Below are positions 27,543-34,832 of a stretch of DNA of 59,222 nt, piece by piece. Origin of the DNA: Spirochaetaceae bacterium (GTDB lineage Bacteria > Spirochaetota > Spirochaetia > Treponematales > Rectinemataceae). The notes beneath the pieces were generated by a model, which worked only from the letters and a program-made list of their open reading frames with translations, did not search any database and had not been told where the DNA came from. The stretch is from positions 1 through 59,222 of the forward strand of contig DMNL01000175.1 of the NCBI GenBank assembly GCA_003452735.1. Reading direction: 5' to 3'. Position 1 is the first letter of the stretch; every line of letters starts with the position of its first letter. The translations under genes and the position numbers were made by a program.

Positions 27543-27637
27543 TGGCTATTCTATTTGCTATTTCCAATTAACTTAACATAAAACTCAAGCAAGGAGTATG
27601 GAAAAACAGTTCGATACAAGCTATCATATATAACATT

Positions 27638-28318
27638 ATGAAAGAACCAATAATTGCGCCCTCGATTCTATCAGCTGATTTCTATGACATTGGTTCAGCT
27701 GTTAGGTATATAGAAGAGAGCGGATGTCCTTGGCTTCACTTGGATATTATGGATGGACATTTTGTGCCACCTATCACATTCGGGCATAAAATGATAGCAG
27801 ATATTCGAGCAAAGACAAGACTATTCCTGGATGCTCATCTTATGATAGAAGAACCTGAGCGCCACATCAATGCTTACATAGAAAGTGGCGCAGACGCAAT
27901 TACTTTTCATTCTGAAGCTTGTGTGCATTCACATCGTCTAATTCAAAGCATATTACATGCTGGCATTAAGGCAGGAATATCGATAGTACCTTCGACTCCA
28001 GTCTCTAGTATAATTCCACTTCTTGAATCAGTTGACCTTGTACTTGTAATGACTGTAAATCCCGGCTATGGGGGGCAGAAGCTTATACCTTTCTGTTTAC
28101 AAAAGGTAGAAGAACTAAGAAGAATAAGAGAACAAGAAGGCCTTAATTTCTTGATCGCTGTTGATGGTGGTATAAATGTGAAATTGATCCCCGACCTCGT
28201 GATTCAGCAGCCAGATGTGTTAGTTATTGGGAGCGCTTTTTTTAGTGCACAAGATAAGAAACAGTTTGTTACAAATTTTCTAGATGCTTGGATAAGCCCA
28301 ATCAGAAATATTGATTGA
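27638..28318 (+). CDS. rpe: Ribulose-phosphate 3-epimerase
   Basis: 226 residues, normal length. TIM-barrel motifs PSILSADF, HLDIMDGHFVPPITFG, DAHLMIEEPE, MTVNPGYGGQKL and AVDGGIN carry the metal-binding His/Asp residues. It interconverts ribulose-5-phosphate and xylulose-5-phosphate in the pentose phosphate pathway. The ATG has no ribosome site at normal distance; an AAGGAG lies 40 bases upstream in front of an 11-codon ORF (27598-27633) that ends 4 bases before rpe. Confidence 0.95.
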   Translation: MKEPIIAPSILSADFYDIGSAVRYIEESGCPWLHLDIMDGHFVPPITFGHKMIADIRAKTRLFLDAHLMIEEPERHINAYIESGADAITFHSEACVHSHRLIQSILHAGIKAGISIVPSTPVSSIIPLLESVDLVLVMTVNPGYGGQKLIPFCLQKVEELRRIREQEGLNFLIAVDGGINVKLIPDLVIQQPDVLVIGSAFFSAQDKKQFVTNFLDAWISPIRNID

Positions 28319-28378
28319 CTTAGATGTGAGCTTTCCAAGATATATAAACAAAAAATATTGTACCGGGAAGATAGAAGT

Positions 28379-29233
28379 ATGAAAAAGTTACAAATGAATA
28401 TGCTTATGATTGTTATGCTTATTGTTTCATCTTTCACTTATGCTCAAACTACCAAAACATCAGACGAATTCTCTTATGCTTTAGGACTTTTTAAGAATGG
28501 CGATTTTGAGCGTGCTGGAATTGCTTTTGCAGAAATATATCAGACAGCATCAGACATAGAGATCTTGGCTGACAGCTGCTTTATGGCTGCTTTATCATAT
28601 TTTCAAGCAACTGACTTTCCTACCTCTTATATATTTTGCGACAAATTCATGCAATCTTTTCCTTCTCATCCAAATATGCCTGATATACAATTCCTACAAG
28701 GTCGAATTCTGTTCAAAATAGGGCTATATGAGGATGCTATATTGGTATTCGATACTTTTATGAATAAATACCCAGATAGTCCGTTTTCCTCTTCTGTATT
28801 GTTCTGGAAAGGAGAAAGCTATTATCAGATAGGTGATTTTGCTCAAGCTTTATCCATTTTTAATAAAGTCAAAGAAACTTGGCCTAACACCGAAGCGACT
28901 TCTCTTACCGCATGGAGAATTACCGTAATGGCTCTAGAATCTAGAGAAGCCAAATATGCTCGCCTCGCTGAATTCGAGTCTCGGAGAAACATGTATAGAG
29001 ATATTCAACAGATGCAGGAAGATGTATATGGAGAACAACGACTTCTAAGAGATTACCTGTGGTCAAAAGCAATTAGTAGGTATTCTGCAACGCCAAATAT
29101 AGAAATCCAAAAAGCAATAATAGATAACATTTCAAGGAATGATAGACTCAATAGGCTTCTTGACGCGAAAGAGAGGGCTTTGAAGCTGGTTATATTAAAA
29201 ATAGAAAATTACCTTAAGGATATAGCACCATGA
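28379..29233 (+). CDS. Secreted/periplasmic TPR protein (BamD/YbgF-like architecture)
   Basis: 284 residues from ATG 28379, served by GGGAAG; the frame is open 7 codons further, only to a TTG. A signal peptide (about 1-23, ending TYAQ) leads into TPR repeats of the YfiO/YbgF kind (for example FLQGRILFKIGLYEDAILVF, FWKGESYYQIGDFAQALSIF). There is no lipobox, so it is probably soluble periplasmic. Such proteins act as scaffolds in envelope complexes; the partner here is unknown, but the next gene (ATGA overlap) encodes another exported protein, suggesting they work together. Confidence 0.7.
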   Translation: MKKLQMNMLMIVMLIVSSFTYAQTTKTSDEFSYALGLFKNGDFERAGIAFAEIYQTASDIEILADSCFMAALSYFQATDFPTSYIFCDKFMQSFPSHPNMPDIQFLQGRILFKIGLYEDAILVFDTFMNKYPDSPFSSSVLFWKGESYYQIGDFAQALSIFNKVKETWPNTEATSLTAWRITVMALESREAKYARLAEFESRRNMYRDIQQMQEDVYGEQRLLRDYLWSKAISRYSATPNIEIQKAIIDNISRNDRLNRLLDAKERALKLVILKIENYLKDIAP

Positions 29234-30294
29234 AAAAATCGATATTCTTCTTCATTTTATCGTTTATATTTACAGGTGCTTTATTTGCTATTGATATACG
29301 TAGCGGCCTTGTCCGAATTGCTACTGATGATCAGACATTGCAGCCGATGCTTTATCGCCTTGTAAATATTTCTGGAAAATCGAAATATGAACCTTTATGG
29401 TTTGATGGTGATCCAAGGACGAGTTTTATTATATTAAATATCGACAACCGTATATATAGAATGGGAGCTTCAAAGGAATATAAAACTAGTCAGCGTCAAA
29501 TAAAGAATGGTATCGAAATCGAATATAGATCGGTTACAAATAGATTGACTCAGAGAGTGCTTTTTTATAAAAGCCCCTATTCTCGGGTAACAGATGGTTT
29601 TATTATTGAAATAGAAATAGAAAACTATACAACTCGAGAGATGAAGGTATTGATAAAAGAAGTATGTGATACTGTTCTCGGCGAAAAAGGAGGCTATAAT
29701 TTCGCTACAAGTTCGAATCCCAGGGTTACGGACGAAATGATTATCACATCGGATTCTGATGAAAAGTATGTTATTTCTCCAGGACAAACATCTTCCATTG
29801 CTTTGCTTCTAGATGAAGAGGCAAAGCCAGACATGGTTGTTATTGCAAACTGGAAGCGACTGAGCGATTCAAAATTCTATTACGACTCTGAGCTTATGAA
29901 AGGCTTTACGCAATCTCCTTTCTCTATCAACGATTCTGCACTTGGTCTTTATTGGAATGAAAGAATTATTCCACCAAAGGGTAGCATAAAAGTGGCGAGT
30001 ACTTGGCTTACCGGTGGACCAGGAAACGAAATGATCGACTGGCTATCACAAAATTATCCTTTCCCTAATCAAGAATTGCAACAAGCCTTTGAGAACCCTC
30101 CTGTGGTTTTTGAAGAACAGCCTGCTGCAAATGTTCCGAAACTAGATATTGAAGCCATTAAAGAGCTTATATCTGAGATAGATAGGGCTATAGGCAATAT
30201 CGATAATGTCAGCGATAAAGAAATACAGGACATTTTGTCAAGGCTAAATTGTCTTGAACAGAGCGAAGAGTTTGCCGCTTCTCAGTCGAATTAA
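29230..30294 (+). CDS. Exported protein of unknown function
   Basis: 354 residues, start overlapping the previous stop. A signal peptide (MKKSIFFFILSFIFTGALFA) precedes a beta-rich region of about 230 residues, with a possible Pro/Glu-rich linker (about 285-305) and a C-terminal helical stretch. No family recognised. Coupling to the periplasmic TPR gene suggests a shared envelope role. The 3' end is close to dtd (16-base gap). Confidence 0.6.
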   Translation: MKKSIFFFILSFIFTGALFAIDIRSGLVRIATDDQTLQPMLYRLVNISGKSKYEPLWFDGDPRTSFIILNIDNRIYRMGASKEYKTSQRQIKNGIEIEYRSVTNRLTQRVLFYKSPYSRVTDGFIIEIEIENYTTREMKVLIKEVCDTVLGEKGGYNFATSSNPRVTDEMIITSDSDEKYVISPGQTSSIALLLDEEAKPDMVVIANWKRLSDSKFYYDSELMKGFTQSPFSINDSALGLYWNERIIPPKGSIKVASTWLTGGPGNEMIDWLSQNYPFPNQELQQAFENPPVVFEEQPAANVPKLDIEAIKELISEIDRAIGNIDNVSDKEIQDILSRLNCLEQSEEFAASQSN

Positions 30295-30310
30295 GGAAAG
30301 GGAAGCTTAT

Positions 30311-30772
30311 ATGAGAGCTGTAATACAGCGTGTATCTGAAGCTTTTGTGACATATAAAAACACTAAAGAGGATAAATTCTGTGGAAGAATTACTAAAGGA
30401 ATACTAATCTATCTCGGAATTGCAGCCGATGACACAGATGGCGATGCTGAATACCTTGCAGATAAGATAGCCCATCTACGTATTTTTATGGATAGCAATG
30501 AAAAAATGAATCTTTCGATTCTTGATCTGGGCTATGAGGCACTTGTAATTTCGCAATTTACCTTGCACGCTGATGCCCGAAAAGGCAGACGACCTTCCTA
30601 TTCACAAGCTGCCGGTCCGGAAAAAGCTTTGATTCTATATGATTTATTTTGCACAAAGTTGATGGAACAGGGAGTCTTTGTCCAGACTGGTAAATTCCAA
30701 GAGATCATGCGGGTTCATTCGATTAATGATGGGCCTATAACAATTTTGCTCGATTCGAAAAAGGCTTTTTAA
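30311..30772 (+). CDS. dtd: D-aminoacyl-tRNA deacylase
   Basis: 153 residues from ATG 30311 (AAGGAAAGGGAAG upstream). It begins MRAVIQRVSEAFV as the family does, carries the active-site motif SQFTLHADARKGRRPSY and the C-terminal Gly-Pro motif NDGPITI. It removes D-amino acids (and glycine mischarged on tRNA-Ala) from tRNA. The frame open upstream to 30254 lies inside the preceding gene. A bidirectional terminator follows. Confidence 0.95.
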   Translation: MRAVIQRVSEAFVTYKNTKEDKFCGRITKGILIYLGIAADDTDGDAEYLADKIAHLRIFMDSNEKMNLSILDLGYEALVISQFTLHADARKGRRPSYSQAAGPEKALILYDLFCTKLMEQGVFVQTGKFQEIMRVHSINDGPITILLDSKKAF

Positions 30773-30798
30773 TATTTATCAAGACTAGGAGTAAAAGA

Positions 30799-30825
30799 AT
30801 AGGAGCGCTAGAATGGCGCTCCTAT
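30799..30825. terminator. Bidirectional terminator between dtd and ppdK
   Basis: Perfect 10-bp stem ATAGGAGCGC / GCGCTCCTAT with a 7-base loop between convergent genes. T-rich sequence follows on both strands (CTTATTT on plus; TTCTTTTACT on minus). Confidence 0.75.
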
Positions 30826-30861
30826 CTTATTTGGAACCTGGAAGATACTACTAGATTTTGG

Positions 30862-33648
30862 CTATCTATTTTTAGAACCACGCGGTCTGCCACGAGGGCG
30901 CTTTGCCTTAGAGGAGGTTGCTTTTGCAGGTCTACCAGGTTTTCTTGCAGTTTTATGAGCAGCTTGAGCATCTTCGATCACTGCCTGTGCTGCAGCGAGT
31001 CTAGAAACAGGAACTCTGAAAGGGGAAGAAGAAACATAGTTCATACCTACTCGATGACAGAATTTTACAGACTCTGGATCTCCTCCGTGTTCACCACAGA
31101 TGCCTACCTTGAGTCTAGGCCTCGATGTGCGGCCTTTTTCTATACCCATTCGTATGAGCATCCCCACGCCATCCTGATCGATATTCTGAAATGGGTCCGC
31201 TCTGAAAATTGCTCCCTTCTTCTCGTCGATATAGTCTGGCAGAAATTTACCGGCATCATCTCGAGATAATCCAAGAGTCATTTGAGTCAAATCATTCGTC
31301 CCAAAGGAAAAAAATTCAGCTACTTTTGCTATTCTATCTGCAAGCAAAGCGGCTCGCGGAACTTCGATCATCGTACCTATCATATACTTTAAAGGTACTT
31401 CTGATGTAGCTATAATTTTAGCCGCTATCTCCCGTGCTCTTGACTCAAGAATTTTTAGCTCTTTGTCGTCCATAACCAAGGGGATCATAATTTCCGGAAG
31501 AACCTTAATGCCATTCTTGGTCATATTGCAGGCAGCGGTGATTATAGCTGTAACCTGCATATCTAGAATTTCGGGGTAAGTGATTGTCAAACGGCAGCCT
31601 CTGTGACCTAGCATTGGATTTAGTTCATGCAACTGTTCTACTCGTTGAACTACCTTTTCAAAAGGAACACCAATTGCATCGGCTAGCTCACGCTGGCCTT
31701 CCTCATCGTGTGGAACAAATTCATGAAGAGGTGGGTCGATTAATCGGATTGTTACAGGCAGGCCATCCATCGCCTTAAATATACCCTCGAAGTCTTTAGT
31801 CTGAAATGGGAGAAGTTTAGCTAGGGCTTTTTTACGGCTTTCTGTATCATCCGCAATGATCATTTCACGAATTGCGAGGATGCGTTCTTCTGAATCAAAG
31901 AACATATGCTCAGTCCGGCATAGTCCTATGCCTTCGGCTCCTAATTCCCTAGCTTTTTTAGCATCATAAGGAGTGTCGGCATTTGTGCGGACCTTAAGCG
32001 TTCTAGTCCGGTCTACCCAAGACATAAGAGTGGTGTAGGCTTTAGGTGGTTCGGGCTTTACCAGCTTGAGTTGACCTAGATACACATTGCCAGTATTGCC
32101 ATCTAGAGTGATATAATCTCCCTCTTTGACAATCGTATTTCCAACAGCAAACTGGCCATTTTCATAGTCTATTTCGAGTTTTTCACAGCCTACAATACAG
32201 CACTTGCCCCATCCTCGTGCAACGACAGCGGCATGGCTTGTCTTGCCACCAGTAGCTGTCAAAATGCCTTGGGCTGCATGCATTCCGCCTACGTCTTCAG
32301 GACTGGTCTCTTTGCGAACAAGAATGATTTTTTCGCCTTTTTCTTCCCATTCTTCGGCTACCTTTGCATTGAATACCACCTTGCCTACGGCGGCTCCTGG
32401 AACTGCATCGATACCTTGCACAAGAAAAGATTTCTTAAGTGCTGCAGGGTTTGATTTATCTATCATAGGGTAGAAGATTCCCTCTATATCGGAGGCTTTA
32501 ATACGAAGTATTGCTTCTTCTTTGGTAATCAGCTTTTCTTTTACAAAATCGACTGCAATCCGGAAGGCCGCAATGGGGCTGCGTTTTCCTGTGCGGCACT
32601 GAAGCATATAGAGCTTACCTTCTTCCACAGTGAATTCAAGATCTTGCATGTCTCTATAATGCCTTTCGAGTTTTCTTCGGATGTCGACTAGCTGTCTATA
32701 TACTTTTGGATCACGTTTTTCGAGCTCCGCGAGCTTTATTGGTGTCCTAATCCCAGCAACAACATCTTCCCCCTGAGCATTGATGAGATAATCACCATAA
32801 AAGATATTCTCACCAGTATTTGGATCTCTAGTGAAACATACACCGGTACCAGAATTTTCACCTTTGTTGCCAAAAACCATTTGAACGATATTGACAGCAG
32901 TTCCTTTTATTCCAACTAGTTTCTCTACTTTGCGGTAGGTCACTGCTTTTTCTGCCATCCAAGAATCGAAGACCGCATTGATGGCTCCTTTTAGCTGTTC
33001 CCATGGATCCTGTGGAAAATCTGTCCCGATATGTTCGCGATATATCTTCTTGAAATATTTGATAAGCTCACTAAGCTCTTCTTCGTTTACATCGGTATCG
33101 CTCACTTTTTGCCCAGTAGGTATTCCTAAGCGCAGTCTTGTTTTTGTCTCTTTGATTTCTTCAAAGGCTTTGTCGAATACCTCCCTATCGATTCCCATAG
33201 CTATAGAGCCATACATCATAATAAAGCGCCTATATGCATCTAAAGCGAAGCGTCTATTTCCGGTCTTAGAAGCCAGGCCCTCAACCGAAGCATCAGTGAG
33301 ACCAAGATTCAAAATAGTCTCCATCATGCCAGGCATCGAAACAGGTGCGCCAGATCGAACAGAGACAAGTAATGGATCACTCGGATCGCCAAGAGTCTTT
33401 TTTGTCAACTTTTCAAGATTCTTGATATGCTTTTGGATCTCTGCTTCAAGTCCTTCAGGCCATTTTTTCCCATTCTTATAATAAAGCTCACATACTTCCG
33501 TTGTGATTGTAAAACCAGCAGGAACTGGAAGTCCAATTTTAGTCATCTCGTGAAGGCCTGCACCCTTGCCGCCGAGAAGCTCTTTCATTGTGCCATCTCC
33601 TTCGGCAAGGCCCGTTCCAAATGCATACACGAATTTTTTTCTTGGCAT
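30862..33648 (-). CDS. ppdK: Pyruvate, phosphate dikinase with AT-hook-like C-terminal tail
   Basis: 928 residues; GGAGGAG ribosome site. The N-terminal ATP-grasp domain (KELLGGKGAGLHEM), the phosphohistidine domain with GGKTSHAAVVARGWG (catalytic His), and the PEP/pyruvate TIM barrel ending GICGEHGGDP are all intact. It interconverts pyruvate, ATP and Pi with PEP, AMP and PPi, often the glycolytic route in anaerobes. The family normally stops near residue 895; here a further ~33 basic residues contain KPGRPAK and PRGRPRGSKNR, matching the AT-hook core GRP. Enzyme call certain, tail function unknown. Confidence 0.96.
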   Translation of the reverse strand: MPRKKFVYAFGTGLAEGDGTMKELLGGKGAGLHEMTKIGLPVPAGFTITTEVCELYYKNGKKWPEGLEAEIQKHIKNLEKLTKKTLGDPSDPLLVSVRSGAPVSMPGMMETILNLGLTDASVEGLASKTGNRRFALDAYRRFIMMYGSIAMGIDREVFDKAFEEIKETKTRLRLGIPTGQKVSDTDVNEEELSELIKYFKKIYREHIGTDFPQDPWEQLKGAINAVFDSWMAEKAVTYRKVEKLVGIKGTAVNIVQMVFGNKGENSGTGVCFTRDPNTGENIFYGDYLINAQGEDVVAGIRTPIKLAELEKRDPKVYRQLVDIRRKLERHYRDMQDLEFTVEEGKLYMLQCRTGKRSPIAAFRIAVDFVKEKLITKEEAILRIKASDIEGIFYPMIDKSNPAALKKSFLVQGIDAVPGAAVGKVVFNAKVAEEWEEKGEKIILVRKETSPEDVGGMHAAQGILTATGGKTSHAAVVARGWGKCCIVGCEKLEIDYENGQFAVGNTIVKEGDYITLDGNTGNVYLGQLKLVKPEPPKAYTTLMSWVDRTRTLKVRTNADTPYDAKKARELGAEGIGLCRTEHMFFDSEERILAIREMIIADDTESRKKALAKLLPFQTKDFEGIFKAMDGLPVTIRLIDPPLHEFVPHDEEGQRELADAIGVPFEKVVQRVEQLHELNPMLGHRGCRLTITYPEILDMQVTAIITAACNMTKNGIKVLPEIMIPLVMDDKELKILESRAREIAAKIIATSEVPLKYMIGTMIEVPRAALLADRIAKVAEFFSFGTNDLTQMTLGLSRDDAGKFLPDYIDEKKGAIFRADPFQNIDQDGVGMLIRMGIEKGRTSRPRLKVGICGEHGGDPESVKFCHRVGMNYVSSSPFRVPVSRLAAAQAVIEDAQAAHKTARKPGRPAKATSSKAKRPRGRPRGSKNR

Positions 33649-33674
33649 GAGGTTTCTCCTCCAATAGATAGAAA

Positions 33675-33737
33675 AAAAGCTGACGAATAAATAATTCGCT
33701 GCGGTGGAAAACTAATCGAAACAGCTAAATTAGTCAA
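33675..33737 (-). promoter_or_regulatory. ppdK leader: possible promoter plus attenuator-like hairpin
   Basis: On the minus strand: TTGACT (33737-33732), 17 bases, TAGTTT (33714-33709), then an imperfect hairpin (GCGAAT ... ATTCGT) followed by seven T (about 33678-33672) before the ribosome site. A hairpin plus U-run inside the leader would resemble an attenuator. A perfect AATAACGTTATT palindrome lies further upstream (33748-33759). Confidence 0.35.
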
Positions 33738-33820
33738 GATATGTATAAATAACGTTATTAATTATCTTAATTATATTATCTAAATGATATAAAACTTTAC
33801 TCTATACCATTAGGTTATCA

Positions 33821-34462
33821 TCATCTCCAAAAGATATCGATTTGGGGCGAAGTGCTCACAGTGAGAAGATCTGCCATTGCGCATTCTAGGATTGTCTTTT
33901 TTCCAGAGGTAGTTTTGCTAATAAAACTGCCATCTTGAATAAAGACTTCCGGAGGAGATTTAGCAGTTTCAATTGTCAGAGAAAATCGATAAGATGCGAA
34001 CTGTTCAGAAATATACTTTTTCATATCGGGATCAAGAGGGGGAATCTCATCTCCAAAAGAGAATTTTAAAGAATAGATACCATTTTCTTTGTTGAATCTG
34101 GCAAAGCTGTTAGTAGGATCTAGATATTTTACCAGATTTTCAGGAGAATCAAAATCTAAAGTAAAAGAAATAATCATATTGTTAGCGTTCTTCGTCTTTG
34201 AGTATGATTTTAAGGAAATACCTTCTGTGTCTTGTAATCCTCGCTCGATATCTTCGCGAGATAAGGCAAAGGGTAGAGAAGGAGTAGATTCTTCTGATCC
34301 AAAATCCACAAAGTCTTTGGCAATTTGATATTCAACGGAGAATGTTCCCGCACCTTTAGAGTCGATCTTAGTCGAAGCTTCAATCCCTATGCAAGAAATG
34401 AAATAGAAAGGCAGAGAGATTATTAAAGCCAAGCTGAGCAATATCTTCCAGAGATTTCTCAT
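33821..34462 (-). CDS. Lipoprotein of unknown function
   Basis: 213 residues from the ATG at 34462, chosen for its AGAGGA ribosome site and because MRNLWKILLSLALIISLPFY then FISC is a good lipoprotein signal (lipidated Cys24). The frame is open further upstream, but that would overlap DUF503. The mature protein has a repeated alternating pattern (GAGTFSVEYQIAKDF; NMIISFTLDFDSPENLV) reminiscent of LppM-type periplasmic lipoproteins, but I cannot assign a family. Follows the DUF503 gene by 13 bases, so probably co-transcribed. Confidence 0.65.
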   Translation of the reverse strand: MRNLWKILLSLALIISLPFYFISCIGIEASTKIDSKGAGTFSVEYQIAKDFVDFGSEESTPSLPFALSREDIERGLQDTEGISLKSYSKTKNANNMIISFTLDFDSPENLVKYLDPTNSFARFNKENGIYSLKFSFGDEIPPLDPDMKKYISEQFASYRFSLTIETAKSPPEVFIQDGSFISKTTSGKKTILECAMADLLTVSTSPQIDIFWR

Positions 34463-34475
34463 TAGATTAGTCCTC

Positions 34476-34766
34476 TCATCCGTATATCTCATAATGCATC
34501 TGCACTTCATAGAGCTCAACTGGATAATGGTCCTCTATGAATGTTACAGCATCTCTCAGCACTTTTTCTCCGTATTGTGCAGAATTAGATACAAGTGCAG
34601 CTCCTATTTCTGCAAAGGCAAGTGAATCAAGCAAGTCGATTTCAGCGCATGAAAGTCTGTATCTGTGCTGAAGTCTATCTTTTATTCCTGAAACCACTCT
34701 TCTTTTATCTTTGATTGTAGATGTTTCATTTAATCTGAGCACCAATCGCAACATTGATACAACCAT
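34476..34766 (-). CDS. DUF503 family protein (YlxP-like)
   Basis: 96 residues from ATG 34766; the upstream open frame would extend into the divergent metG gene. The sequence MVVSMLRLVLRLNETSTIKD then KRRVVSGIKDRLQHRYRLS and ITFIEDHYPVELYEVQMHYE-type end fits DUF503. In many bacteria this family (YlxP) sits in the nusA-infB-rbfA operon; here it is separate, about 20 kb away, divergent from metG. Biochemical role not established. Either M1 or M5 could be the start. Confidence 0.75.
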   Translation of the reverse strand: MVVSMLRLVLRLNETSTIKDKRRVVSGIKDRLQHRYRLSCAEIDLLDSLAFAEIGAALVSNSAQYGEKVLRDAVTFIEDHYPVELYEVQMHYEIYG

Positions 34767-34781
34767 TTGATATAATATTAT
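34754..34781 (+). promoter_or_regulatory. Candidate metG promoter in the divergent region
   Basis: TTGATA (34754-34759), 16-base spacer, TATTAT (34776-34781). The predicted start near 34788 gives a ~45-base leader. The -35 lies inside the divergent DUF503 gene; the AT-rich core may also serve the minus strand. Confidence 0.45.
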
Positions 34782-34832
34782 CACTTGAGCTTGTCCTTGA
34801 CAGCCCCTTTCTACAGGGATATTGTCCAAGCC

